A stretch of DNA of 43,034 nucleotides from Deltaproteobacteria bacterium (GCA_022340515.1 JAJDNT010000284.1:1-43034); one strand, 5' to 3'. Numbered from the stretch's first letter, positions 16,460 through 26,267 are shown. Notes: generated by a model from the letters alone, not told the origin. Program-made: numbers and translations.

Positions 16460-17605
16460 CTAGGAATCACTATTAGAAGTCGCAAGCCATTGAAAATATT
16501 CCTGGACAAATCTGCCGGTTACTGCGCTGGGTAGGGTAAAGGTAGGTCCATTGTCTTTGGGGAGAATCGAGGTCAAGGCATGCAAGACGTTTATTGAAAG
16601 TCTCTGCAGTGATTGCTGAACCTCAGCCAAATCTGCTTCAGGATTAAATCGTTTTCCTTTCTGGGCTAGATCTGCGGCAATCCCCCCTTTTACTCCAGCC
16701 GAGATTTCAAGACCATGCATCCTGCAGCAGATGGGTCTGGCGTCATAAAGAATACACTTGCCCTCAAGGTTGAGAGGGCATTTGATCTTTTCCCGTTCAT
16801 ATAAAAGGTGAAGGGTCTCCTCACTATTATTAGCTTGGCGACCCTCCTGCTCGAGCCGCCTTCCGAGTTCCCGCAACCTCTTGGTTACCCCAATAGCCCT
16901 CTCTATGGCTGCTTTCCTTTCTGAGGTTTGGAGAGTTTTATTCATCTTGTGGCTCAAATAAGCAGCCTCCACTAGCTCTAGATCCACCAAACGGAAGCAG
17001 CAAGCCTCTGTTTCCCACCCGCAACTCAAAAGCGAGCTTTCCTCTACTGCTGCCTTTTTAAAGGCAGCGTCTACCTGTTCCAGCAGAATTTCGTAATCTT
17101 GAAAGAATGGTTTGAGATCTACGGTTCGTTTAGTCTCCAGAGAGGGCACCCTAAAAGTTAGTTCACCGGAATTCTTCTTGTACTTTCTTAACAGTCTCCA
17201 TTGGGTAAAGCTTGTGAAGCCTGCCCTGGTCTTCTCTACCTTTTTCCTGGCAAGCTTCATGCCGAAGCCTTTGCGTAAGAGATAGGCGGTGATAAACGTT
17301 CCTGATCTTCCTATTCCTTGACGGCAATGGACTAAGATTTTCTTACCTAAATATATTGCTTCATCCAGCCAATCGAGTGCTTTTTCCAAGTCCGGTATGG
17401 TTGGCGCCTCATCGTCACAAGTGGGCAGATAGTAAACCTCAAATCCTTGATCTGATTCTATCTTATGGAGATCGCAAAACTCACCGCAGAGGTTAACGAT
17501 GCCATCGATGCCTTGACTGCGAATGGATTCCAACTCATCGTAGGACATGGGTGCATGGCCCACGGCCAGGTATTCCGTAATCCAGTGAAGTCTGTAGGCT
17601 GCCAT
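16460..17605 (-). CDS. dual-specificity phosphatase fused to YkgJ-like Cys-cluster domain
   Basis: 381 residues. The N-terminal 150 form a Cys-dependent phosphatase: catalytic loop HCRQGIGRSG (Cys94, Arg100) and a general-acid region CDDEAP at 63-68. After a linker, the C-terminal half carries the Cys pattern of the YkgJ family (SCGWETEACCFRLVDLEL, then KCPLNLEGKCILYDARPICCRMHG), thought to bind a metal ion or Fe-S cluster. I know no standard protein with this pair. The start is 7 nt after the stop of the PEP-synthase-like gene, so they form an operon; the phosphatase may reverse the phosphorylation made by that enzyme. The substrate is unknown. Confidence 0.85.
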   Translation of the reverse strand: MAAYRLHWITEYLAVGHAPMSYDELESIRSQGIDGIVNLCGEFCDLHKIESDQGFEVYYLPTCDDEAPTIPDLEKALDWLDEAIYLGKKILVHCRQGIGRSGTFITAYLLRKGFGMKLARKKVEKTRAGFTSFTQWRLLRKYKKNSGELTFRVPSLETKRTVDLKPFFQDYEILLEQVDAAFKKAAVEESSLLSCGWETEACCFRLVDLELVEAAYLSHKMNKTLQTSERKAAIERAIGVTKRLRELGRRLEQEGRQANNSEETLHLLYEREKIKCPLNLEGKCILYDARPICCRMHGLEISAGVKGGIAADLAQKGKRFNPEADLAEVQQSLQRLSINVLHALTSILPKDNGPTFTLPSAVTGRFVQEYFQWLATSNSDS

Positions 17606-17612
17606 TTTGAAG

Positions 17613-20168
17613 CTATCTTTTCCCTATGGGCGAGAGATTGTAGTCTCCCACTAAAAATCTGTTGACTAAGGGCTCAACGTCCTTTTCATCTTTGAGAGCC
17701 ATGTCCAATAGTCGGGTGCAACCGAGGAGCAGACCGATATTCTCCAGCTTGGCCTCTATGGCCGACTTATCATCCCTGGTGAACTGAGCCTCGATGAGAT
17801 CACCCTTAGTCTCTGTTCTGAAGCCGAGTTTTGAGAGAATCTCTTCCAGAAACTTCACCCGGAGTGAGCGGGAGTAAGGTTTTGCACCTCCTCCGGCGAA
17901 TCTGAGCATAATGTAGTTGTTATCATAGTCTTCACCACACAAAGTGTCCAAGACCACAAAATGATAACCGAAATGAATGTTAAGATTGAGATAGTCGGCG
18001 GATAAGATAGCATAACTGCCCAAACTGTCCAAAGGCACGATACCAGCACTTATCCGGTCGAACTCCTCCCAGTCGAAGTGTTTAAGTTTGGGGTCCCAGT
18101 AGAGGTCGGGATGCCCGAGCCCCTTCCAAAGGGCCCTGAATGGCACGCTGGCGATCTCCTCCAACTCTACCACTTTTTTGGTTCCAGCCTCCTGCCGGAG
18201 ACCTTCACCCACGTCAAGTAGATGAACTGTTATGGGAATTTCTGAAATCAGCTTTTTTACGCCCTTTTTCCCTCTCCTTCCCCGTCCCCCGCGAGAGAAC
18301 ATCTCATAGACGCTCTTTTCATGGGCGAATCTTAGAATGTCGTGCAAGGTCTCACAGCCCTCGGGAACAAAGGATTCTGCCGTGGAATCAACAAGATTAA
18401 GGGGAGAGATGTAGTCGAGAACTTCTTTCATGGTCGCCATTAAGGGGCTGCCAACCAGTAAGGATCTGGCTCCACAAGCACTCTCCAGGAGCTGCTGCAC
18501 AACACCTTGGTAAACCAACTTAGCGTCTACATAAACCGTGACTTTTTCTCCCGCTGTGAGTGTGCTCGTGGCATGACCAGTATTTACCAGGGTGGGAATG
18601 CCAAACTCTCTGGCCACCGAGGCAAAGTGCCCTGCCGGACTGCCAACATCAGTTATAACAGCAGCGATTTTTCCTACCACTTTTACCAAATCCGGCGACG
18701 GCACCTTGGCCACTACGATTGCTCCCTTAGGAAGAGTCTCCAGATCTTTGGGTCCTTTAACTTTGTAGACCTCACCAGCGGCAATGCCGCCGCAAGCCCT
18801 ATTGCCTCCTGAGAGTAACACCCGATTGTCCACCCCGATGTTGCTACAATCAATCATCTCCGGTTCGACATCTTCTATATGGAGTGGTCTGGACTGAAGA
18901 ATGACAAGCTTGCCTTGATTGTCCATGCACCACTCGATGTCCTGAGGGACCCCGTAAAAATCCTCCAGTCTGATTGCCCACTCAACCAACTTGCGAGCAG
19001 AATCATCATCCAAGGCCAGGTTCGCCGGCAGATCGTTCACCCCTGAGACTATTTGAATTCCTCCTGCACTTGCAGAGATCGCTTTGACAGGCTGAAATAT
19101 TTCATCGTCGCGCTCGAGTTTACAGGGTGGTTCCCTCTTTACCCTGATAACGCTAGGGGTGACACTGCCATCGACGAGCAACTTGCCCAGACCCCATGTG
19201 CAGTGGATCACTACGGTATCATCTTCTGGGTCTTCAGGATCCACCGTGTAGACCACCCCGCTCGCCCCGGCATCAATCATTTCCAAGACCAGTACCGCCA
19301 TGGGAGTCTCTCGGTCCGACAGCCCGTAGTTGATGCGATAGTTAAGGGCCCTTGGCGAATACTTGCTGGCAATTACCTCTTTGTATGCCAGGACCACTAG
19401 ATTGGGTTCCACGTTGAGCACTGACTCGTACTGACCAGCAAAGGATGCCGCCCCGTCCTCGCCCACAGCGCTACTTCGTACTGACACCCCGAGTCTTCCT
19501 TTATGCTCTTTTCTCATTTCTTTGAGAGCAGTGGTGATCTTCTCTTCGATGGCTATGGGTACCCGGGCTGAAAGTATTAGTTCCACCAAAACCTTGGATG
19601 TTTTCTCCAATGAACTGGCAGAATTGATGTCCAGGCGGGCCAGCTTATCATCAATTCTCTCGCGGAGATTGTTGGTTTCCAGGAAGCAATTGTAGGAGTT
19701 AGCGGTAATTACAAAGCCGCGGGGCACGGGGAGGCCCAAACTTTTTCGGTTGGCGGCCAAGTTAAAAGCCTTTCCGCCAACCAACAGGTGGCTCTCAAGG
19801 GTCAATTGATCTAGGGACAGAACGAAGGGTGGAGAGGAGTCGGGCAAATCAGGGGCCAAGATTTGTTTTATCTTGACATCTATTTTACGGAAGTAATTAT
19901 CAAGTCTCGGGTAACAAGTAGGGCAGATTTCGCTGAGCGACTCGACAACCTTGGCCACAGACAAGGACAACTCCTTCAAAGTGCGCTCTATTGCAGCAAA
20001 ATCGACTTTGAGCTGATCGTAGTAGATTTGTTCGATTTCGGCGATTAGCTCATGGCTCTTTTTGTCGTACTCCAGCAAATTTCTAAAAGCTTCATATTTC
20101 TCCTTGGCCAGAAGGCTGGGATCGAAAATTTTATGAGTCCAGTGTTTAAACAAATTGCTCACATACAT
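17613..20168 (-). CDS. PEP-synthase-like ATP-grasp/phospho-His protein with novel C-terminal domain
   Basis: 851 residues. About 1-110 is helical and unfamiliar. About 115-435 is the ATP-binding domain of PEP synthase and pyruvate phosphate dikinase (VGGKAFNLA, SVRSSAVGEDGAASFAGQYESVLNV, SGVVYTVDPED, DIEWCMDNQGKLVILQSRP). Then a swivel domain with a catalytic His in GSPAGHFASVAREFGIPTLVNTG. The C-terminal 290 residues are not the PEP/pyruvate barrel and I do not recognise them (YWDPKLKHFDWEEFDRI, LNLNIHFGYHFVVLDTLCGEDYDNN). So it probably phosphorylates something other than pyruvate. Rifampin phosphotransferase shows that this machinery can be re-targeted. It sits between a receiver gene and a phosphatase gene. 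Confidence 0.85.
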   Translation of the reverse strand: MYVSNLFKHWTHKIFDPSLLAKEKYEAFRNLLEYDKKSHELIAEIEQIYYDQLKVDFAAIERTLKELSLSVAKVVESLSEICPTCYPRLDNYFRKIDVKIKQILAPDLPDSSPPFVLSLDQLTLESHLLVGGKAFNLAANRKSLGLPVPRGFVITANSYNCFLETNNLRERIDDKLARLDINSASSLEKTSKVLVELILSARVPIAIEEKITTALKEMRKEHKGRLGVSVRSSAVGEDGAASFAGQYESVLNVEPNLVVLAYKEVIASKYSPRALNYRINYGLSDRETPMAVLVLEMIDAGASGVVYTVDPEDPEDDTVVIHCTWGLGKLLVDGSVTPSVIRVKREPPCKLERDDEIFQPVKAISASAGGIQIVSGVNDLPANLALDDDSARKLVEWAIRLEDFYGVPQDIEWCMDNQGKLVILQSRPLHIEDVEPEMIDCSNIGVDNRVLLSGGNRACGGIAAGEVYKVKGPKDLETLPKGAIVVAKVPSPDLVKVVGKIAAVITDVGSPAGHFASVAREFGIPTLVNTGHATSTLTAGEKVTVYVDAKLVYQGVVQQLLESACGARSLLVGSPLMATMKEVLDYISPLNLVDSTAESFVPEGCETLHDILRFAHEKSVYEMFSRGGRGRRGKKGVKKLISEIPITVHLLDVGEGLRQEAGTKKVVELEEIASVPFRALWKGLGHPDLYWDPKLKHFDWEEFDRISAGIVPLDSLGSYAILSADYLNLNIHFGYHFVVLDTLCGEDYDNNYIMLRFAGGGAKPYSRSLRVKFLEEILSKLGFRTETKGDLIEAQFTRDDKSAIEAKLENIGLLLGCTRLLDMALKDEKDVEPLVNRFLVGDYNLSPIGKR

Positions 20169-20216
20169 AGCCTAACAAACCCACCAATCGCCTCTGGAGG
20201 CCAGCCTTTTCTGAGT

Positions 20217-20585
20217 TCACTCTTTCCCAAAACTCAGAATCTTCTCTACCTTTTCCTCTAGTTCGTCGATATCGACCGGTTTGACCAGATATTCACTCAC
20301 TCCTAACTCGAAGGCTTTCTGGGCCGTCTCCAAAGTAGGATAACCGGTCAACAATACTGCTCGGATCTGGGGTGTAATTTTTTTTAGTTCTTCGAGCACC
20401 TCAACTCCGAGTATTTTTTTCAGTCGGATGTCTATAATGGCTAGATCCACGCTATTGGCTCTGGCGTGCCCTATTGCTTCCTCTTCATCGGTAAAACCAA
20501 AAACTTTATGCCCTTTTCCCTCAAAGAGCCTCTTGAGCAAAACCACTGCATCAAGCTCATCATCAAGTACCAGTATATGGGCCAT
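20217..20585 (-). CDS. single-domain response regulator
   Basis: 122 residues, one complete receiver: acidic pair in LVLDDE, phospho-acceptor Asp52 in LAIIDIRL, Thr in LLTGYPT, Lys in EYLVKPVD. No output domain, so it acts by protein contact. It lies 48 nt upstream of the PEP-synthase-like gene and probably shares its transcript. It is similar to the degenerate receiver at 13796-14176. GAGGA precedes the ATG. No cognate kinase is adjacent. Confidence 0.93.
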   Translation of the reverse strand: MAHILVLDDELDAVVLLKRLFEGKGHKVFGFTDEEEAIGHARANSVDLAIIDIRLKKILGVEVLEELKKITPQIRAVLLTGYPTLETAQKAFELGVSEYLVKPVDIDELEEKVEKILSFGKE

Positions 20586-20624
20586 CTTTAGGTCCTCATA
20601 ATATTTTAACTTGGAAACAGCTAC

Positions 20625-21407
20625 TTAGAAAACAACTATGGGATCAACCGGATGGTGCTGGCAGGCCAGGGTGATCCTCAGACGGTCCCGCATCTGGCGG
20701 GAAAGCTCACTAGTAAAGGCATTCAAGACCCTCTCTGAGGAATTGTTGGTCTCACTCATATGAGCAAAGATAACCTCTTGTAGATTTTCGCTATAAACTT
20801 GAGAGAGAACTTTTACCGACTGCTCATTGGAAAGATGGCCGAATCTACTTCTAATTCGCTGCTTCACCGGCCAGGGATAGGGACCATTTTTCAGCATCTC
20901 AACATCATGGTTTGCCTCCAGAATCAAAATGGAGCACTGTTCAAGATGGCGACGGACCAAGTTGGTAGCCGCTCCCAGGTCCGTGCAAACTCCAACCTTT
21001 ACCGAGCCATTGTGCAAAGCAAACCCTACCGGGTCTGCGGCATCGTGCGAAATGGCAAAAGGATGAATGATCATGTCTCCAAGGGAGAAACTCCTGCCAG
21101 TGCAAAACTCCACTTTCTCCCCCAGTCGCCCCACCGTCTCCGGCAGATGAGCATAGGTTGGCTGGTTGAGATAAACCGGCAGTCTGTACCTCCTTGCCAG
21201 ACTACCTAGGCCTCGAACGTGGTCCAGATGCTCATGAGTGATGATGATTCCAGCAAGATCTTTGGGGTCCACACCCATAGTCGCCAGTCGCCGCTTTGTC
21301 TCCCGTCCACTTAGCCCGGCATCTATAAGTAGGCGCACCCTCTCAGTTGCGAGGTAGATGCTATTGCCTCTCGAGCCACTAGCTAAGACCGACAGCGTTA
21401 TTCCCAC
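20625..21407 (-). CDS. MBL-fold metallohydrolase, WalJ/YycJ-like
   Basis: 260 residues. Metallo-beta-lactamase fold with the metal motif THEHLDH (residues about 55-61), start strand SVLASGSRGNSIYLA and later His/Asp ligands (ISHDAADPVGF, VCTDLGA, LEANHD). The SGSxGN opening is typical of the WalJ (YycJ/VicX) group, thought to act on nucleic acids. It lies 39 nt upstream of the receiver gene on the same strand, so it may be in the same operon. The exact substrate is not known. Confidence 0.88.
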   Translation of the reverse strand: MGITLSVLASGSRGNSIYLATERVRLLIDAGLSGRETKRRLATMGVDPKDLAGIIITHEHLDHVRGLGSLARRYRLPVYLNQPTYAHLPETVGRLGEKVEFCTGRSFSLGDMIIHPFAISHDAADPVGFALHNGSVKVGVCTDLGAATNLVRRHLEQCSILILEANHDVEMLKNGPYPWPVKQRIRSRFGHLSNEQSVKVLSQVYSENLQEVIFAHMSETNNSSERVLNAFTSELSRQMRDRLRITLACQHHPVDPIVVF

Positions 21408-21448
21408 TTTAGCCCCTGTTTACAGGCTATTCTAATTCGCAAGCCAGG

Positions 21449-21655
21449 TTTAAATCCGAATATCTAATATCTAAATCCTAAATGGTTCGACAAGCTCACC
21501 ACCCTGAGCCGAGTCGAAGGGCAAATTCAAATTTTCAAAATCCAAATGACCAAAACTGCAAAGTCATTCATTTATTCGATTTTCTTTTGAACATTTGCAC
21601 ATTTGTATTTCGGATTTGTTTGGTGCTTCGTGCTTCGGATTTAGAATTTCCGCTA
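21449..21655. repeat. composite inverted repeat with nested palindrome
   Basis: The outer arms are variants of AAATCCGAATATCTAAAT and its complement (ATTTCGGATTTG, CTTCGGATTTAG). Nested at 21484-21521 is a separate palindrome, TTCGACAAGCTCA...TGAGCCGAGTCGAA. Both types look like small non-autonomous repeats; no transposase gene is present. The element fills the gap between dut and the MBL gene. Confidence 0.6.
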
Positions 21656-21658
21656 AGC

Positions 21659-22147
21659 CTAGCGGCCGGTGTGCCCAAAGCCCCCTTCATTTCGTTCGGT
21701 TGTCTCCAGACTTTCCTTGAGTTCCCATTGTACCCGGTACACCCGGTTAACGATCATCTGGGCAATACGGTCGCCCCGGCGAATGGTGAAAGGGTTTTCA
21801 CCCAAATTGATCAGAGCCACCTTGATTTCCCCCCGGTAATCGCTGTCTATGGTTCCAGGTGCGTTGATCACTGCAAGACCATGGGCAACAGCCAAGCCAC
21901 TGCGGGCTCTCACCTGTCCTTCGAATCCCTCGGGTATGGCCACCGCTAGGCCGGTTGGTACCAAAGCAGCTGCTTGGGGCTGAATGGTCACATCTTCATC
22001 CACCGCAGCGAAAAGGTCCATTCCTGCTGCCCCACTACTCATATATTGAGGTAATGGTAGGTCTTGGTCAGCATCTCCCCTAAGGCGAGTGATAGGAATG
22101 GAGAGTGTTTGGTTTGGGGCTATTGTCCTTGGATTTGCTTTGGTCAT
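21659..22147 (-). CDS. dut: dUTP diphosphatase
   Basis: 162 residues. Hydrolyses dUTP to dUMP, keeping uracil out of DNA and feeding dTMP synthesis. All five trimeric dUTPase motifs are visible: GAAGMDLFA, RSGLA, INAPGTIDSDYRGEIKVALINLG, GDRIAQMIV and the C-terminal GGFGHTG. It follows the M16 protease, matching the pnp-M16-dut order seen in many bacteria. The gap to the upstream gene is about 85 nt. Confidence 0.96.
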   Translation of the reverse strand: MTKANPRTIAPNQTLSIPITRLRGDADQDLPLPQYMSSGAAGMDLFAAVDEDVTIQPQAAALVPTGLAVAIPEGFEGQVRARSGLAVAHGLAVINAPGTIDSDYRGEIKVALINLGENPFTIRRGDRIAQMIVNRVYRVQWELKESLETTERNEGGFGHTGR

Positions 22148-22232
22148 GGTAGGTCTACTGATTGCAGATTGTTATAGCTTCATTTTGCCTCAATCTGCAA
22201 TCTAAAATCTCAAATCCCCAAAGCTGCTGGGC

Positions 22233-23489
22233 TCAAATATTCAAATAGGATTGGTCTACATTTAGGCCATCTACCTGTCCCAGCAGCACCAAAGACATGT
22301 ACTCTGGCCGGAAGAGTTGTTGAGCTAGGGCCTGAACCTCTTCAATCGTAACACTTTCAAGACCAGCTTCTATTTCTTCATAGGGAACAAAACGGTCGAA
22401 AATAAACTCGTTTTTTGCAAGACGGCTCATCCGATTGTCTGTATTTTCTGCGGCCAGATAGATCCCTCCCTTGATATGCTCTTTTGCGGCTCGCAGTTCG
22501 GCGTCACTAATGGGATCTTCTTTGAAGCGGCTTAGTTCATGGCGAATCAAGTCAAGAGTTTCCTTGATATTTTGAGGCCTCACCGCCCCATAAATTCCCA
22601 CCATCCCAGCATCGCTGTGGGAAGAGAGGAAAGAGTAGATCGAATAGGCCAGTCCCCGCCGTTCCCTCACCTCTTGAAACAGACGTGAACTCATACTTCC
22701 GCCGAGGATTACATTTAATATACTGCAGCTGTAGCGCTCCTTTTCAACCAACGATGTCCCCCTGGCGCCAAGGCACAGATGGACCTGTTCTAGATCCCTT
22801 GGATAAAGTTCAACCCTGGAGCTGATAGTGGGAACCTTCCGATTGAGAGTATGTGAATGTCTCTTTATATTGTTAAAGGCAGGTTCCACCAGTTGGAGAA
22901 ATTTTTCATGATCCAAGTTGCCGGCTGCGCTCAAAACGATGCGATCAGGATGGTAGCCCCTATTCAAGTAGCCCAGAATCATCTCCTTGGTAAAGCTCTG
23001 CACTGTCTTTATGCTGCCAAAAATCGGGCGAGCCAGTGGATTGCCATCCCAGAAGTTGCGATTGAAAAGTATATGCACATATTCGTCAGGAGTTTCCTCC
23101 ACCATGTTTATTTCTTGGAGGATCACCTCTCGCTCCCGTTCAACTTCTGCGGGATCGAAAACGGAATGTAGGAAGATGTCGGATAGTATGTCCACCACTA
23201 GGGGTAGGTGAGTATCCAGCACTTTTGCATGAAAACAGGTATTCTCTTTGCTGGTGAAGGCGTTGGACATGCCCCCCACAGCATCAAGCTGTTTGGCAAT
23301 CTCCTGAGCACTTCTCCTTTGTGTCCCTTTGAAGAGCATGTGCTCAATGAAATGGGTCAGTCCACTTTCATTTTCTGTTTCATCCCGGGAGCCCAAATTC
23401 AGCCAGATACCCATGGAAACTGAATGCAGATGGGGAATCCACTCAGTCACCACCCGCATACCATTAGCTAGAACAGTTTTCTGATACAA
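22233..23489 (-). CDS. M16-family zinc metallopeptidase
   Basis: 418 residues. N-terminal inverzincin motif HFIEH (His46, Glu49, His50) with the more distant acidic residue in the region after AVGGMSNAFTSKENTCFHA; second, inactive half with GGSMSSRLFQEVRERRGLAYSIYS, typical of the processing-protease-like group. The cellular substrate is not known for most members. It starts with TTG (TTGTATCAG). It sits between pnp and dut, a conserved position for this family. Confidence 0.94.
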   Translation of the reverse strand: MYQKTVLANGMRVVTEWIPHLHSVSMGIWLNLGSRDETENESGLTHFIEHMLFKGTQRRSAQEIAKQLDAVGGMSNAFTSKENTCFHAKVLDTHLPLVVDILSDIFLHSVFDPAEVEREREVILQEINMVEETPDEYVHILFNRNFWDGNPLARPIFGSIKTVQSFTKEMILGYLNRGYHPDRIVLSAAGNLDHEKFLQLVEPAFNNIKRHSHTLNRKVPTISSRVELYPRDLEQVHLCLGARGTSLVEKERYSCSILNVILGGSMSSRLFQEVRERRGLAYSIYSFLSSHSDAGMVGIYGAVRPQNIKETLDLIRHELSRFKEDPISDAELRAAKEHIKGGIYLAAENTDNRMSRLAKNEFIFDRFVPYEEIEAGLESVTIEEVQALAQQLFRPEYMSLVLLGQVDGLNVDQSYLNI

Positions 23490-23510
23490 TTTTCAGTTCC
23501 CTAATTGATG

Positions 23511-23580
23511 GCATAGAGCATGGGGCATAGGGCATAGAGATAAAATAAAAAACTCCATGCGCCATGCGCCATGCTCCATG
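23511..23580. repeat. inverted repeat of CATAGAG/CTCCATG words
   Basis: GCATAGAGCATGGGGCATAG on the left and CATGCGCCATGCTCCATG on the right are complementary variants of the same word, as at 8472-8633. The element lies between pnp and the M16 gene. Confidence 0.55.
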
Positions 23581-23599
23581 CGGCGAACGCAGTGAGCCC

Positions 23600-25702
23600 T
23601 TAGTTGCGCACTTTGCTAAGAGATTCTCCTAGAGCGGCTTTTCGACTGAGACGAATTCGTCCGTCTCTATCTATTTCCAGCACTTTGACCAATACCTCGT
23701 CTCCTTCGTTAAGCACGTCTCTGACTTTTTGGACCCGTTTGTGATCCAACTGCGAAATGTGTATCAGACCATCAGTTCCAGGAAGTATCTCAACAAAAGC
23801 CCCAAAGTCAGTAATTTTCCGTACCTTCCCCAGATAAAGACCACCAACCTCTGCTTCAGCCGTAAGCTTTTCGATCATCTCCACCGCCTTTTCACAGCCG
23901 GCCAGGTCGGGACTCATAATGGTCACTTTACCGTCGTCTTCAACATCAATTTTGGTGTTGGTCTCGGCGATTATATTGCGAATTATCTTGCCGCCGGGAC
24001 CGATGACGTCGCGGATTTTGTCCGGATGTATTTGAATGCTCAGAACCCTAGGTGCGTAAGGTGAGAGTTCTTCACGAGGCACCGATATGGTCTTGTTCAT
24101 CTCCTCCAGAATGTGAAGCCGCCCCTCCTTGGCCTGAAATAAGGCCTGACGCATGACCTCCCGTGTTACTCCCGCAACCTTGATGTCCATCTGCAGGGCT
24201 ACAACTCCTTTGGAGCTACCGGTGACCTTGAAGTCCATGTCTCCCAGGTGGTCCTCATCGCCGAGGATATCGCTGAGAATGGCGACCCGGTCATCTTCCA
24301 TGATCAGACCCATGGCGATTCCAGCCACGGCTTCTTTCATCGGCACTCCCGCATCCATAAGGGCAAGGGAACTGGCACACACCGAGGCCATGGAGGAGGA
24401 ACCATTGGATTCTAACACCTCCGCCACCACCCGCACTGTGTAGGGGAAATCTTCATGGGAGGGAATTACTCTTTTCAGGGTTCTCTCAGCCAGAGCCCCA
24501 TGACCAATTTCCCTCCGGCTAGGTCCCCTAAGAAACCTGGCCTCCCCTACGCAATAGGGTGGAAAATTATAGTGGAGCATGAAACTCTTAAACTCATCAC
24601 CTTCCAAAGCCTCGATCTTTTGTTCGTCGGCGGAGGATCCCAAAGTCACCACAGAGAGCACCTGGGTCTCACCGCGAGTGAAAAGTCCGGAACCATGGGT
24701 ACGGGGCAAGCGACCAACCTGACAATCAATCTGCCGAATGTCTTTGGGCCCTCTGCCGTCTATCCTGGTCTTACGGGCAAGTGCCATCTCTCGCACAAAC
24801 TTCTTCTCCAGGTTATAGACAATCTCTCGAACTTCTGACTCTTTTTCAGCAAAGTCCGGTCCGAGTTTTTCCATGATCTCCTGGATCATGGCACTCCTGA
24901 GCAGATAGCGGGCTTCTTTCTCGGCAGTGGTGTTGGCTTCCTCAATGCGCTGTTGGGAAAGCTCTGCCACCCTGGCAGCTAGAGTTTGATCTTCCTCGAG
25001 GGGCTTGAATGTCTTTTTACTCCTGCCGCAGCGGGATTTCAGGCTCTCCTGCATATCCAGGATGGGCTGGATTGCTTCATGGGCGAAATAGAGGGCCTCC
25101 AACAAATCATCTTCACTGACAAATTGGGCGTTACCCTCCACCATGACGATTCCCTGACGGTTGCCCGCCACAGCCACATCGAGGTCACTCATTTCCAATT
25201 GGACTGCAGTTGGGTTGATTATCAGCTGACCATTGGCTCGACCTACCCTTACAGCACCTATCGGTCCTTGAAAGGGTATGTCGGAAATCTCCAGTGCCGC
25301 GGATGCCCCCACTATTGCTACCATTCCCGGGTCGTTATCGGGGTCGGCAGAAAGCACCGTGGCGATTACCTGGATTTCATTTCGATATTTCTTCGGGAAA
25401 AGGGGCCGGATTGGCCGATCAATAAGGCGGGAAGTCAGGGTCTCTCTCTCGCTGGGGCGACCGATTTCGCGGCGGAAAAAACCGCCAGGTATTCTTCCCA
25501 CGGCAAAGCCCTTTTCCATATAGTCCACACTAAGCGGCAAGAAATCAATGCCCTCACGTACCCTGTCCTCACCAACCGCAGTAATGAGAACAACCGTTTC
25601 TCCGTAGCTGGCTAATACGGCACCACTTGCTTGCTTTGCCAGCTCCCCGGTCTCCAGGCTGAATTTTCTGCCACCCACTTCGATTTCAACGATTTCCTTC
25701 AT
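23600..25702 (-). CDS. pnp: polynucleotide phosphorylase
   Basis: 700 residues, normal length. Phosphorolytic 3'-5' RNA degradation, core of the degradosome. Two RNase PH domains ([15 protein letters not shown]...; [22 protein letters not shown], with [15 protein letters not shown] at the active site), then a KH domain ([15 protein letters not shown]) and an S1 domain ([28 protein letters not shown]). AAAGGAAAC precedes the ATG. It follows rpsO after about 190 nt holding possible RNA structure, as in many bacteria where pnp is post-transcriptionally regulated. Confidence 0.97.
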   Translation of the reverse strand: MKEIVEIEVGGRKFSLETGELAKQASGAVLASYGETVVLITAVGEDRVREGIDFLPLSVDYMEKGFAVGRIPGGFFRREIGRPSERETLTSRLIDRPIRPLFPKKYRNEIQVIATVLSADPDNDPGMVAIVGASAALEISDIPFQGPIGAVRVGRANGQLIINPTAVQLEMSDLDVAVAGNRQGIVMVEGNAQFVSEDDLLEALYFAHEAIQPILDMQESLKSRCGRSKKTFKPLEEDQTLAARVAELSQQRIEEANTTAEKEARYLLRSAMIQEIMEKLGPDFAEKESEVREIVYNLEKKFVREMALARKTRIDGRGPKDIRQIDCQVGRLPRTHGSGLFTRGETQVLSVVTLGSSADEQKIEALEGDEFKSFMLHYNFPPYCVGEARFLRGPSRREIGHGALAERTLKRVIPSHEDFPYTVRVVAEVLESNGSSSMASVCASSLALMDAGVPMKEAVAGIAMGLIMEDDRVAILSDILGDEDHLGDMDFKVTGSSKGVVALQMDIKVAGVTREVMRQALFQAKEGRLHILEEMNKTISVPREELSPYAPRVLSIQIHPDKIRDVIGPGGKIIRNIIAETNTKIDVEDDGKVTIMSPDLAGCEKAVEMIEKLTAEAEVGGLYLGKVRKITDFGAFVEILPGTDGLIHISQLDHKRVQKVRDVLNEGDEVLVKVLEIDRDGRIRLSRKAALGESLSKVRN

Positions 25703-25743
25703 AATTTTGTTTCCTTTACCTCGGCAGCTTTATTTAGCAACAG

Positions 25744-25858
25744 GCCATTAAAAAACAATCTATGGCGACTTTTGCGGATCTCACTTTTTTGGCAAAGCTG
25801 CCTCTAATGGACATTTTTCCACTCAGCACATGGGGCTTTCTTGGTATAGATTGCCAAG
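25744..25858 (-). other. rpsO-pnp leader with two hairpins able to kiss
   Basis: In minus-strand RNA, hairpin 1 is CUUGG-CAAUCUAUA-CCAAG (25840-25858) and hairpin 2 is GCCAU-AGAUUGUUUUUUA-AUGGC (25744-25766). The loops share six complementary bases (CAAUCU with AGAUUG). An upstream UAUGGCG (25866-25872) can also pair with CGCCAUA (25761-25767), which would compete with hairpin 2. Structure by eye only. Confidence 0.4.
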
Positions 25859-25896
25859 AGATTCCCGCCATAACAATGAATGGACTCCTGTCTTGA

Positions 25897-26166
25897 TTAA
25901 CGACGAAGACCCAGTCGTTCAATAACCACTCGATAACGATCAATGTCTTTACGTTTGAGATAGTCTAGGAGACGGCGACGCTGCCCTACCAGTTTCAGCA
26001 ATCCTCTCCTTGAATGATGGTCTTTTTGGTGAGTTTTGAAATGCTCAGTGAGATAGTTGATCCGCTCGCTGAGCAAAGCTATCTGCACCTCCGGAGATCC
26101 AGTATCGGTCTCATGTGTCTTGAAGACCTCTATTACTTCCTTTTTCCTTTCAGCAGTAAGTGCCAC
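25897..26166 (-). CDS. rpsO: 30S ribosomal protein S15
   Basis: 89 residues from GTG at 26166 ([15 protein letters not shown]), the usual length; the track's ATG at 26190 adds eight residues overlapping the Shine-Dalgarno sequence GAGGAGG. The family signature is complete: [51 protein letters not shown]. Binds 16S rRNA in the platform of the small subunit. Upstream of pnp as usual. Confidence 0.96.
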   Translation of the reverse strand: MALTAERKKEVIEVFKTHETDTGSPEVQIALLSERINYLTEHFKTHQKDHHSRRGLLKLVGQRRRLLDYLKRKDIDRYRVVIERLGLRR

Positions 26167-26267
26167 CGTTAATACCTCCTCGTGTTTCACACCTTTAGCT
26201 TATTCACCATTCCACAAAAAATTTTTTCCAAGATAGGGGGGCTTTTTTCCAAAATTTCAGATTCACC

